Shown here: positions 25,514-34,372 of the stretch, piece by piece
Numbering within the stretch: position 1 is the first letter of the stretch
Layout of the letters: every line of letters begins with the position of its first letter
NCBI GenBank assembly: GCA_002159075.1
Contig: LZRT01000094.1
Coordinates: 144,014-208,013 of the forward strand
DNA from: Bacillus thermozeamaize
GTDB taxonomy: Bacteria; Bacillota; Bacilli; ZCTH02-B2
Reading direction: 5' to 3'
DNA length: 64,000 nucleotides
Program-made: the position numbers and the translations under genes
Notes under the pieces: model-generated
Seen by the model: the letters and a program-made list of their open reading frames with translations, nothing else
What the model was told of the DNA's origin: nothing
The model's database searches: none

Positions 25514-26065
25514 TCATCCGTGTATCTCATCATCATCAACCTCATCATGTTTCTCATCCTCATGTTCGTCATGATGTTCGTCATGCTCTTCGGCCGGCCA
25601 CCCGTCCCAGCCGCGGCCTTTCCAATCATGACCTTTCCCGTGATGATTGTCCCGGTCATGGTCATCCCGGTCACCTTGTTCGCTCATGTCGTTCCCACTC
25701 TCTGCTCTTCCGGGAACCGCAAAAGATGCGTGGGTTCGCGCTTGCGGATCTGTTACCAAGGAGGCTGCCCGATCCTGGGGCAGCACAAATAGGAATGGCT
25801 GGCTTGTGTCTGTTTCAGGATGCATGCCCGATTGAGAATGATCATCGTTTAAACGGTACGGATTCAGTGAATCGCTGTCGGTGATTTGCGCTGTCCGCTT
25901 TTCTTGCGAATCCTGATTGGCTGCAACCGCTTCGAGGAAGGCGTCATTTTGCCTGATTCCTTGAAATAGAAGGGCAATGACCAGTGTTCCGCCGGCGCCG
26001 ATGCCCCATTTGATCCATTTGTTTGGTTTGGACATGATCATCACCTGATTCTTGTTTTCCTTCAT
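25514..26065 (-). CDS. Membrane-anchored His/Asp/Glu-rich protein, candidate metal binder
   Basis: This 183-aa protein has an uncleaved anchor helix (about residues 19-37, WGIGAGGTLVIALLFQGI) followed by a polar region and a C-terminal third dominated by His, Asp and Glu (for example DDHDRDNHHGKGHD and EEHDEHHDEHEDEKHDE). Such tails bind Zn, Ni, Cu or Fe. It is the first gene of the ApbE / ferric-reductase / two-component cluster; the kinase sensor carries similar His/Glu tracts. Two starts are possible, ATG 26065 (RBS AAAGGTG) or ATG 26035 (RBS AGGTGATG). No family recognised. Confidence 0.6.
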   Translation of the reverse strand: MKENKNQVMIMSKPNKWIKWGIGAGGTLVIALLFQGIRQNDAFLEAVAANQDSQEKRTAQITDSDSLNPYRLNDDHSQSGMHPETDTSQPFLFVLPQDRAASLVTDPQARTHASFAVPGRAESGNDMSEQGDRDDHDRDNHHGKGHDWKGRGWDGWPAEEHDEHHDEHEDEKHDEVDDDEIHG

Positions 26066-26104
26066 TTTTCACCTTTTACTTTATGGGTTGATTCTGAAAA
26101 GAAC

Positions 26105-26135
26105 ATGAAAAGGCACGGGAGAAATCCGTGCCTTG
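26105..26135 (-). terminator. Terminator of the P-type ATPase gene
   Basis: On the minus strand AAGGCACGG pairs with CCGTGCCTT around a short loop, followed by TTCATGTTCTTTTC. It lies 40 bp after the ATPase stop, between that gene and the His-rich cluster. Confidence 0.7.
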
Positions 26136-26174
26136 TCATGTGTGCAGTTTGCGATTGTGCCGGCGGCAGGGGTG

Positions 26175-28295
26175 TCACATTTCCCTGGTGCGGAAGAGAC
26201 GCATCCCGTTGAGCGTGACCAGGATCGTGGCTCCCATGTCGGCAAGGATGGCAAGCCACAGGGTCAGCCACCCCGGGAAGACGAGAAGCACGGCCAACAG
26301 CTTTGTCCCCAGAGAGAATGCGATGTTTTGCCGGATGACGCGAACGGCTCGCTGTCCAAGGTGAATGGCGAAGGGAAGTTTCAGCAAGTCGTCTCCCATC
26401 AGGACGACGTCGGCGGTTTCCAACGCGGTATCGGTGCCGGCGCCGCCCATCGCTATGCCGACGGAGGCGGCGGCCAGGGCGGGGGCGTCGTTGATTCCGT
26501 CGCCCACCATGGCTGCGGTGCCGTATTGCCGAAGGAGAAGCCGGACTTGCTGCAATTTTTCTTCCGGCAGAAGTTCCGCTTCATAATCATCGACACCCAC
26601 CTGTTGGGCAATGGCTGCCGCCGTGCTCCGGTTATCGCCGGTGAGCATCCGGGTTTTGATGCCGTACCGTCTTAACCGGAGGATGGCGTCAACACTTTGC
26701 GGGCGTACCGGATCGGACACGGCCACAAGCCCCAGGATCTCTTCCTCTGTGCCGAGAAGCATCACGGTTTTTCCCTGCTTTTGCAAGGCGCCGATCCGTG
26801 CCATCAGCGGATCGGTGTTCAGGCCCTTTTCCTCGGCCCAGCTTGGTTTGCCGATCCAGTAACGGATGCCGTCGATTTCACCTTCAGCTCCCTTTCCGGG
26901 CACCGCGTAAAACGACCGCGCCGGCGCATAGGGGATTTCCCTTTCGTCAGCACGCTGGATGATCGCCCGGGCCAAAGGGTGTTCCGACCTGGCTTCAAGG
27001 CCGGCGGCCAGGCGCAACAGCTCCTCTTCCGTCTGTTCGCTTGCGGGCAGAAGATCGGTCACTTCCGGTTTTCCCATGGTGAGGGTTCCCGTCTTGTCAA
27101 AAGCGATGGCCCTGAGCCGACCGATCTCTTCCAAGTAGATGCCGCCTTTCACCAGCACGCCGTTCCGGGCTGCTGCGCCAATCGCCGAGACAATGGCCAC
27201 CGGTGTTGAAATCACCAGTGCGCAGGGGCAGGCGACGACCAGCAGGGCCAGGGCTTCATACACCCAGTGATTCCAGTTTCCGCCAAGCAGGAGGGGCGGG
27301 ATGAGGGCAACTCCTGCGGCCATCAGGATGATCAGCGGCGTGTACACTTTGGCAAAGCGGTCGACAAAGGCCTGGGATGGCGCCCGTTCCCCTTGCGCTT
27401 TCTCCACCAATTGGATGATGCGTGCCAGCGTCGTATCTTCCGCCCGTTTGGTGGCCCGCATGCGGAAAGCTCCCTGTTGGTTCAGCGTGCCTGCGTAGAC
27501 CGGATCGCCGGGCTCTTTTTCGACCGGCATGGACTCGCCGGTAATGGGAGCTTCGTTGACGGAAGTGGCTCCCTCCAGGATGATGCCGTCGAGGGAGATC
27601 TTTTCGCCCGGTTTTACAACCAGAATATCGCCAGCGTTGACCTCTTCGACGGGGATGCGCACTTCCTGCCCGTTGCGGAGCACCGTGGCCTCTCTTGGGG
27701 CCAGCTCCATCAGCGAGCGGATCGACTGACGGGCTTTTTCCATGGAATAGGATTCCAGCATCTCACTGACGGCGAAGAGGAAGGCGACCACGGCCGCCTC
27801 ATTCCATTCGCCGATGATGAGGGCGCCCGTGATAGCGATGGTCATCAGCACATTCATGTCAAAGTTGAGACGCAGCAGATTCCGGAGTCCTTTTTGTGCC
27901 ACGGGATAACCGCCGATAAGGATGGATGAGAGCAGGAAGATCTTTTGCAATGATTCATATGTGCCCAAAGAAAGTCCCAGGAGCAATGTGGCCAGTGACA
28001 GCCCGGTACGCAGCAGTTTCCCGTTTGCTTGCAAGAAGGACTGGCGGACAGTCGCTTCTGCCGTCTTTACCGGAAGAATGGTGACATCTTCAATTTTCCG
28101 AATCTCTTTTTGCAGACGCTGGTCGGAAATATCCCCCTCAATGCTCAGTTTGGCCGCAACAAAATTCAGTTCCACTTCTCTTACTCCGGGCACCGCCCGA
28201 AGGTGCCGCTCCAACTTGGCGGCACAGTCGGCTCAGGTAAGCCCTTTGAGGTGATATTGCCGAAGACGGCTTTTTGTTTGGATATCGGTTGCCAA
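26175..28295 (-). CDS. Zn/Cd/Pb/Co-type P1B ATPase with in-frame UGA in the HMA CxxC motif
   Basis: This CadA/ZntA-like heavy-metal exporter has a 707-codon frame from TTG 28295 (RBS AAAGGGGGG). The N-terminal HMA domain reads KGLT-UGA-ADCAAKLE, so codon 21 (28235-28233) replaces the first Cys of the CxxC metal site. Downstream are the HMA fold, eight membrane helices, CPC at 356-358, DKTGT with phosphorylated Asp400, SEHPLA and GDGINDAP. CPC with no CPH/SPC variant and the CzrA-type operator upstream point to Zn, Cd, Pb or Co export. Translation might stop at UGA and restart at TTG 28214, giving 679 aa without a full HMA site; otherwise UGA is a mutation, an error, or selenocysteine. Confidence 0.85.
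28203..28225 (-). other. Hairpin directly downstream of the in-frame UGA
   Basis: In the mRNA, GUGCCGC (28225-28219) pairs perfectly with GCGGCAC (28209-28203) around the 9-nt loop CAAGUUGGA, beginning 7 nt after the UGA. The position resembles a bacterial SECIS, but the stem-loop lies slightly closer to the UGA than usual and no diagnostic loop match is evident. In a GC-rich coding region it could be chance. Confidence 0.35.
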
Positions 28296-28350
28296 GGATA
28301 TCCCCCCTTTCCGTCCAGAGGGCTCGTCTTGCGCATTCATTTATATTATT

Positions 28351-28370
28351 ATATGAGCATGTGTTCATAT
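28351..28370 (-). promoter_or_regulatory. SmtB/CzrA/CadC-type operator
   Basis: ATATGAGCA-TG-TGTTCATAT is an inverted repeat (8 of 9 pairs) matching the 12-2-12 site of ArsR/SmtB metal sensors. It lies 56 bp upstream of the P-type ATPase start, so that gene should be derepressed by zinc or cadmium. No SmtB-type gene is adjacent. Confidence 0.7.
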
Positions 28371-28481
28371 TTGATTTTATGCCAAAACATGCGTTTTTGT
28401 CAAAAGGTTATTTCTGATGTTTGTTTGTAATTTATTGCTGCGGTGGTTTGGCTGATTGCTTGAACGTACTTCTTTGACATT

Positions 28482-28526
28482 TGAATATAGTTATTCTTGA
28501 CTATTCACAAATAAATATCATAGTAT
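28482..28526 (+). promoter_or_regulatory. padR promoter with inverted repeat
   Basis: TTGACT (28497-28502), 18-bp spacer and TAGTAT (28521-28526) form a promoter; TGAATA (28482-28487) and TATTCA (28502-28507) are inverted repeats around the -35, a plausible autoregulatory site. The -10 covers the earliest ATG (28525), which is therefore unlikely to be the start. Confidence 0.45.
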
Positions 28527-28548
28527 GGAAAGCGGGGTCGGCATAAGG

Positions 28549-29097
28549 ATGCAGCTTGTGGAAAGAGAACTGCTGATTCTCGGATTGTTAAAGGCGCAAG
28601 ACCAGCACGGTTACAAGATCAATGAATTTATCGAGAAAAACCTGGGTCGAGTGACCAACATGAAAAAGGCTACAGCTTACGCCATCTTAAAGCGCTTGGA
28701 AAAAGAAGGTTATGTGGAATCAACTCTTGGAAAGGAGGGGAATCGTCCGGTAAAAATCGTCTACTCTATCACAATGAAAGGAGAGAAGCGGTTCGAGGAA
28801 CTGCTTCGCGAGTTACTAGCCTCAACCGACGAAACAACTCATGCCGAAGAGATCAGCATTATGTTTCTCGATCATCTTTCGGTTCAGGATGCCCTGGCAT
28901 GTTTGACAGTCCGGCTGAAGAAAATCGAACGTATGATCGATACATACCGGAACCTGCCGAAGCACCATAACGGCCTGGGGGTTAATCTGGCCATCAGCCG
29001 TCGCATCAGATTGTGCGAGGCAAACAGGGACTGGTTGAAAGAGACGATCGAATGGTTGAAGAAACAAACTGAAACGGATGAGAGCCTGAATCCGTGA
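28549..29097 (+). CDS. PadR-family transcriptional regulator
   Basis: This 182-aa protein has an N-terminal PadR winged helix (LLILGLLKAQDQHGYKINEFI, TAYAILKRLEKEGYVES, KIVYSITMKGEKRFEELL) and a C-terminal helical dimerisation region of about 90 residues (VirR-type, subfamily 2). ATG 28549 was chosen because the promoter -10 overlaps the earlier ATG. It lies 162 bp upstream of an MMPL transporter gene in the same direction, a usual regulator/exporter pairing. The ligand is unknown. Confidence 0.8.
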   Translation: MQLVERELLILGLLKAQDQHGYKINEFIEKNLGRVTNMKKATAYAILKRLEKEGYVESTLGKEGNRPVKIVYSITMKGEKRFEELLRELLASTDETTHAEEISIMFLDHLSVQDALACLTVRLKKIERMIDTYRNLPKHHNGLGVNLAISRRIRLCEANRDWLKETIEWLKKQTETDESLNP

Positions 29098-29259
29098 ATG
29101 GCTACCAAACGTTTGTCGGGAGCGGACTGAATTTTTTTGAAAAGATCTATTTTTTGCTGGGTGCCTGTGGCGCGGGTTCGGCTGCGAGTTCCAATTGAAA
29201 AAATTGAAAGTTGTTAAATTTAGAGGATGCTAAACAGATGTTGCGGGGAGGAAAACGTG

Positions 29260-31386
29260 ATGAGTTCCATCATACGCCAACTGACGGACAGGGTGACAAC
29301 TCCAAAAGGAGTGCGCATCACGCTCATTGTGTGGATTGTCGCCATGCTTTTGTTGAGTATGGGACCGCGCCCGGCCGATTATAAATCACCTAGTTTTCAA
29401 TCCCTTCCTTCTGATGTACCATCCAAGATCGCTGCGGAGAAGCTAAAACAGTATTTTCCTGACGATCAGGGAACGCCTGCCATTCTTGTCTTCCATCGCG
29501 AGCAGGGAGATGTGGACGTTCAAGCGGTGGTGAATACGGTACAGGCTATCGCGGATGCGAACATCGAACATGTAAAAGTGCACGATTTGACGGCTTTGCC
29601 TGGTCCTGCTCTCAAGTCCTTCGTTTCGGAGGACGGAACGACCATGATCGTTCCGGCCACCGTGACAGGAGAGTTGGGCGGCAGCCAGATGGGTGAAGTG
29701 GTGGACGCCATTCTGCAGGCGGCGGAACCTGAAAGAGGGGTAAATCAGCTCTATGTGACTGGTCCTGCTGGAATTGCTGGCGACACGGTGAGACTGTTTG
29801 AAAGAGCTGATGTTGTTCTTCTGTTGGCCACTGTCGGCATCATCCTCGTGTTGCTTGTCATCATTTATCGTTCGCCATTGCTTGCCCTGATCCCGCTGCT
29901 GGCAACGGCGATTGTCCACCAGGTAGTGAATCAGTTGGTCGGGCTTCTTGGTGCGGCGGGACTCGAATTCAGTAGCCAAACGATTTCGATCATGAGCGTT
30001 TTGCTGTTTGCTGCGGTCACTGATTATTCCTTGTTTGTTTTCTCTCGTTATCGTGAAGAACTATGCCGGTACGAAGACAAACATGAAGCGATGAGGGCAG
30101 CGATGCGCGCCACCGGAAAACCGGTTCTGATCGCTGGCGGTACGGTGCTGGCGTCAATGCTTGTCCTGTTTTTCGCCGATTTCAGGGACTATGCCAATTT
30201 TGCTCCTGTTTTTGGTGTCGCCATGGTCATGATCATGCTGGCTTCCGTTACCTTGGTTCCCGCGTTATTTACCGCTTTCGGACGGAAATCGTTCTGGCCT
30301 CGCATTCCGAATTTTGGTGAGGAGACGGAAGCCAAACACGGCATCTGGGGGTTGATTGCCCGATTTGTGACCACCAGGCCCGTCACTACGGGCATTACCG
30401 TGCTCGTCGTTTTGGTTGTGACGGCGCTAAACGTGTGGAACTTGAAATTCGAATACGACATGGTGAAATCGTTTCCGCCCGACATGCCATCCCGCATCGG
30501 CTACGAAATTGTGGAGGCCCGCTATGACAAAGGAGAACTGGCGCCCACAACGATTCTGGTGGTAGACGAAAAAGGAATGTCACAGGAGCAGATCAATACA
30601 TTGGCAGATCAATTGAAGGCGCAGCCGAACGTTGCCTCCGTCCGGGTTAACCGTGTCAATGATGAACACACCGCAGCAGAATTGTCATTGTCCTTCGATA
30701 TCAGCCCATATTCCCCAGAGGCGGTCGAGCGCTTGTCAACGATGCGTGAGGAAGCGGATCGATACATCCGTGACGCCGGGTTGTCGGGAGAAATGTATTT
30801 TTCCGGCACGACGGCCGGGTTACTGGATGAACGCAACGTGAACCGAACGGACATCACGAAAATCGTCGTTTTGGAAACGGTGCTCATCCTTTTGCTGCTC
30901 TATGTGTTGACGCGTTCTTTGAAAATGTCGCTGTATATGATGGCCACCATTTTGTTGTCTTATGTTTCTGCGCTCGGACTGGGGCTATTTTTGGTGGATG
31001 TGATGTTCGGGTTCGATGCAGTCAGTACTCGGGTACCGATGTACGCTTTTATCTTTCTCGTTGCTTTGGGTATCGATTATAACATCATCATGGTTTCTCG
31101 TTTTTTAGAGGAACGTCAAAGATGCGGATTGCGTGAGGCGCTGGAAAGGGCCGTCCGCAACACCGGCGGCGTGATCTCCTCGGCCGGTGTGATTCTCGCG
31201 GCCACTTTCGCGGCCCTGACAACGATGCCGATCGCTGATCTGTTTGTGTTCGGTTTTATTGTCGCACTGGGGATTTTGATGGATACGTTCCTGGTCCGCG
31301 GCATGTTGTTGCCCTCGCTTATTCTCTTATTTGAGAAGGAAAGGCCCAGGTCTGTTTCCGATCTTGAACCGTCAGTGAACGAATGA
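29260..31386 (+). CDS. MMPL/RND-superfamily transporter (YdfJ-like)
   Basis: This 708-aa, about 12-helix transporter has two repeats, each a single helix, a large extracytoplasmic loop and a five-helix bundle. The proton-relay-type sequences TDYSLFVFSRYREE (about residues 255-268) and IDYNIIMVSRFLEE (about residues 606-619) are the MMPL hallmark. Homologues export lipids or hydrophobic compounds. RBS GGGGAGG precedes ATG 29260. It is downstream of the PadR gene and probably controlled by it; an intrinsic terminator follows. Confidence 0.88.
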   Translation: MSSIIRQLTDRVTTPKGVRITLIVWIVAMLLLSMGPRPADYKSPSFQSLPSDVPSKIAAEKLKQYFPDDQGTPAILVFHREQGDVDVQAVVNTVQAIADANIEHVKVHDLTALPGPALKSFVSEDGTTMIVPATVTGELGGSQMGEVVDAILQAAEPERGVNQLYVTGPAGIAGDTVRLFERADVVLLLATVGIILVLLVIIYRSPLLALIPLLATAIVHQVVNQLVGLLGAAGLEFSSQTISIMSVLLFAAVTDYSLFVFSRYREELCRYEDKHEAMRAAMRATGKPVLIAGGTVLASMLVLFFADFRDYANFAPVFGVAMVMIMLASVTLVPALFTAFGRKSFWPRIPNFGEETEAKHGIWGLIARFVTTRPVTTGITVLVVLVVTALNVWNLKFEYDMVKSFPPDMPSRIGYEIVEARYDKGELAPTTILVVDEKGMSQEQINTLADQLKAQPNVASVRVNRVNDEHTAAELSLSFDISPYSPEAVERLSTMREEADRYIRDAGLSGEMYFSGTTAGLLDERNVNRTDITKIVVLETVLILLLLYVLTRSLKMSLYMMATILLSYVSALGLGLFLVDVMFGFDAVSTRVPMYAFIFLVALGIDYNIIMVSRFLEERQRCGLREALERAVRNTGGVISSAGVILAATFAALTTMPIADLFVFGFIVALGILMDTFLVRGMLLPSLILLFEKERPRSVSDLEPSVNE

Positions 31387-31430
31387 ATGGTGAAAGAGGT
31401 TGAACACAACATGAAATATCGACGTATCGA

Positions 31431-31466
31431 GCCACCTGCCTTCCGTAGCCAGGTGGCCAATTTTTT
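31431..31466 (+). terminator. Terminator of the MMPL gene
   Basis: GCCACCTG (31431-31438) pairs with CAGGTGGC (31450-31457), then CAA and TTTTTT. It explains the region between the MMPL stop and the tRNA; a 44-codon frame overlapping it is not considered a gene. Confidence 0.8.
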
Positions 31467-31564
31467 CAGATTCATGGCAAATGATGTGATCCAGGCACCA
31501 TTTGGCGATAATCAAAGAAAACCAATCCGAGAAGCCAAACCTTGAGCACGAATCATGAAATATC

Positions 31565-31594
31565 TTGACGACTGATGACAAGATTTGATAATAT
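31565..31594 (+). promoter_or_regulatory. Promoter of second tRNA-Leu
   Basis: TTGACG (31565-31570), then ATAATA or TAATAT after 17 or 18 bp (31588-31594), about 45 bp before the tRNA. Confidence 0.5.
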
Positions 31595-31638
31595 TATGTC
31601 TGTCACAGGGCTTGTCCCGGGGAAAGCTGATTTGTCAT

Positions 31639-31725
<87 letters not shown>

Positions 31726-31820
31726 TGACTCCCTCCCATCCCAACGTCAGTATTTGTCCTTTGGCACCGTTTGGGATCAGGGAGACATCACTGTCATACA
31801 TACGTTTTCTCTTTGTTTTT

Positions 31821-31863
31821 AACGCGGTTTCTCATTGTCTATTCAATGAGGAGTCGCGTTTTT
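31821..31863 (+). terminator. Strong terminator between tRNA-Leu and the glycosylase gene
   Basis: AACGCG (31821-31826) pairs with CGCGTT (31855-31860) and CTCATTG (31831-31837) with CAATGAG (31844-31850), followed by T residues. A TATAAT box (31922-31927) further on probably drives the glycosylase gene. Nothing else is seen in 31726-31991. Confidence 0.75.
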
Positions 31864-31991
31864 CATTTTGCGCCGCTTGCCGTTGATGAGGTTCGTTGTT
31901 TGTTTTGACGGGGAAGTGCGGTATAATCAAGATGTTTATTGAAGATTCTTATCTACAGTAAGTTCTCAAGCCATCGTGGAGAGGACCGTCG

Positions 31992-32573
31992 ATGCAGGAA
32001 GGGCGAAGCAAGGAGGAACTATTGCAGTCACTTGCCCGTTATTACCATCAATGCCAGCGGTGTCCGTTGCATCGTGGGCGAACGCAAGTGGTATTTGGGG
32101 TAGGCAATCCCCATTCACCGTTGATGTTTGTCGGGGAGGGACCTGGTGAACAGGAAGACTTGCAGGGCCAGCCGTTTGTCGGGCGTGCAGGTCAGTTGCT
32201 GACCAAGATGCTTGCCGCCATCCATTTGCGGCGGGAGGATGTGTACATCACCAATATTGTGAAATGCCGTCCGCCGGGAAACCGGACGCCCACGGATGAG
32301 GAGATGGCCGCCTGTATTCCCATCCTCAGGCAACAGTTTGCCATCATTCGTCCCCGCATTCTGGTGACGCTGGGGGCCGCCGCCACACGGGCCATCATTG
32401 ACCCGAAGGCGCGCATCACCCAGATTCGCGGCCAGTGGGTGGAGCGTGGCGGGGTGAAGATGATCGCCACTTATCACCCGGCTTACCTGTTGCGGAACCC
32501 GGCCAAAAAGGTGGAAGCTTGGGAAGACTTGCAGGCGATCCGAGCCGCGTATGATGCGCTGCACCAATCATAA
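31992..32573 (+). CDS. Type 4 uracil-DNA glycosylase (4Fe-4S)
   Basis: This 193-aa UDGa-type glycosylase removes uracil from DNA, a frequent need at high temperature. Motif [23 protein letters not shown] (residues about 49-71, motif A region with Glu) and the C-terminal [12 protein letters not shown] (motif B) are clear. Cys21, Cys24, Cys92 and Cys108 are positioned to bind the [4Fe-4S] cluster of the family. RBS GGAGAGG precedes ATG 31992. Family 4 enzymes are common in thermophiles. Confidence 0.92.
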   Translation: MQEGRSKEELLQSLARYYHQCQRCPLHRGRTQVVFGVGNPHSPLMFVGEGPGEQEDLQGQPFVGRAGQLLTKMLAAIHLRREDVYITNIVKCRPPGNRTPTDEEMAACIPILRQQFAIIRPRILVTLGAAATRAIIDPKARITQIRGQWVERGGVKMIATYHPAYLLRNPAKKVEAWEDLQAIRAAYDALHQS

Positions 32574-32646
32574 TACGGTAGCATGCCTTGTACAGGTGAA
32601 TGCTTTATGGGCTTCGGAGTATAAGGTGCCGTTTCAGGCATCAATA

Positions 32647-32681
32647 AACCCCTCTCTGGGCAATGAAGAGAGGGGTTTTTT
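32647..32681 (+). terminator. Terminator after the glycosylase gene
   Basis: ACCCCTCTCT (32648-32657) pairs with AGAGAGGGGT (32667-32676), loop of 9 nt, then a T run. Confidence 0.85.
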
Positions 32682-32693
32682 GATCCACAGGGC

Positions 32694-34142
32694 TCAGCGG
32701 GCCAGCTCGTAGATGGCGTGGGCATAAATGGCCGTCGCCTTCAAGAGATCCTCGACGTGGATGTGTTCGTCCACCTGATGGGCCGTCTCTTCCCTGCCGG
32801 GGAAAAGCGGTCCGAACGCCACGCCTGCCTTCAGCGTGCGGGCGTAGGTGCCGCCGCCGATGGACAGCGGCGTGCTATCCAGGCCCGTGTGTTCTTCGTA
32901 AACGCGCCGCAGCGTTTTGACCAGAAAATGCTCGGTGTCCACATGATGGGGTTCCTTGTTGGTATAGGATGCGATGTGCAAGCCCCATTGTGCCGCGGCA
33001 GCGCGGAGGTTTTCCAGCATCCTGGCAAACTGGGTGGTCACCGGATAGCGGATGGTCATGCCCAGTCGCCCTTCGGGCGGCTGGCCGTCCGCATGCCTGT
33101 ACTGGATCAGCCCCAGGTTGACGGTGAGGGGACCGGTGATTTCATCCGCGAAGGCGATGCCCAGGCTGCTTCCGTGGAAGTCGCCGTAGAATCCCTTTAC
33201 CAGCGCTTCGAGGAAAAGGGCGTCTTCTTCTGCAAACGCTTCACGCCTCAGAAAGTGGGCCAGCATCAGGCCGGCATTGATTCCCTTATCCGGCTCCATG
33301 CCGTGAGCCGCCTTGCCGTAACAAGTCAAGGTCAAGTGGTTCCCTGAACGCGCTGCCGTTCCCTTTCCGAGGTTGATCACGTCGCTTTCAAACCGCTTCA
33401 TCAGCCGCTCCAATGCTTCCAAGGGTCCAGATATTTTCGCTGTTGCCTCAGCGGGAACCATGTTCAATCGTTGGCCTGCCTGCAACGAGACAAGTTTCAA
33501 TCGTTGGACGGCAGTTTCTCTTTCATGCCGGTGCGAAGCCTCGTCGGTGTCCGGACGATATTGCAAATATAGATCAAGGATCCCTTTTTCGGCGGAGATC
33601 ATGGGAAACGTGGCGTCCGGAGCGAAGCCAAAGGTGGGCATCTCCTCTTCCGCAAAATAGCGTTCCATGCAGCGCCAGCCGCTCTCCTCATCACCTCCGA
33701 GGATCAGGCGGACGCGACGGGACAAAGGCAACCCCAGCTCTTTGATGATCTTAAACGCGTACAGGGCCGCAACGGTCGGCCCCTTGTCATCCAGGGCGCC
33801 GCGGGCGTAAAGCTTGCCGTCCCTCAGGGCCGGCTGGAAAGGAGGAGTGGTCCATCCCTCGCCGGGCGGAACGACATCGACGTGGCAGAGCACCCCGACC
33901 AGTTCCTGTCCCTGTCCCATTTCGGCATGGGCGGCATAGCCGTCCAGGTTTCGAATGACAAGCCCCATCTTTTGGCATTCTTCCAGGATAAATTGCATCG
34001 CTTGCTGAATTGCGGGGCCAAACGGTGCGCCTGGCGCGGCACGTTCCTCATCCTTGACGCTGGGGATGCGCAGGAACCGCATGGCCGTTTCCAACAGCTC
34101 GTCTTTACGTTTTTCCACTTCCCGTTGCCAGTCGATCCTCAC
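32694..34142 (-). CDS. pepV: Dipeptidase PepV (M20 family)
   Basis: This 482-aa zinc dipeptidase has metal and active-site motifs LCHVDVVPPGEGW (first His/Asp), ARGALDDKGPT (bridging Asp) and LILGGDEESGW (general base Glu and ligand Glu), plus the C-terminal HQVDEHIHVEDLL segment with the last His ligand. PepV cleaves unsubstituted dipeptides in the cytoplasm. Length and layout are normal for the family. It is monocistronic and convergent with the glycosylase gene. The 230 bp upstream (34143-34372) show no clear feature. Confidence 0.92.
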   Translation of the reverse strand: MRIDWQREVEKRKDELLETAMRFLRIPSVKDEERAAPGAPFGPAIQQAMQFILEECQKMGLVIRNLDGYAAHAEMGQGQELVGVLCHVDVVPPGEGWTTPPFQPALRDGKLYARGALDDKGPTVAALYAFKIIKELGLPLSRRVRLILGGDEESGWRCMERYFAEEEMPTFGFAPDATFPMISAEKGILDLYLQYRPDTDEASHRHERETAVQRLKLVSLQAGQRLNMVPAEATAKISGPLEALERLMKRFESDVINLGKGTAARSGNHLTLTCYGKAAHGMEPDKGINAGLMLAHFLRREAFAEEDALFLEALVKGFYGDFHGSSLGIAFADEITGPLTVNLGLIQYRHADGQPPEGRLGMTIRYPVTTQFARMLENLRAAAAQWGLHIASYTNKEPHHVDTEHFLVKTLRRVYEEHTGLDSTPLSIGGGTYARTLKAGVAFGPLFPGREETAHQVDEHIHVEDLLKATAIYAHAIYELAR

Positions 34143-34372
34143 GGGCGTTTCACCTCACATCATTGTTCAAACCTCATTATACCAAATACCGAATGGCATC
34201 ATGATCCATCGCATCATGGAAGTTGGAACGATGTGCAGATGTCCGGTTCTTGCGTTCGGGACTGTTTTATTCGGGACGGTTGATTGGATGGCCGATGGCG
34301 GAGTGGGATTGAGGGCCGAAACATGGTATACTCGTTGTCAGGTTACGATCGTGAAAGGATGCGACACCGGCG

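Noticed and set aside
28219..28235. Frameshift explanation for the break in the P-type ATPase gene
   Set aside because: The frame is continuous from TTG 28295 through the UGA to the stop at 26175; no shift is needed, only the single UGA codon.
31411..31545. 44-codon frame MKYRRIEPPAF... after the MMPL gene
   Set aside because: It overlaps the intrinsic terminator at 31431-31466 and has no convincing RBS or recognisable sequence; more likely chance.
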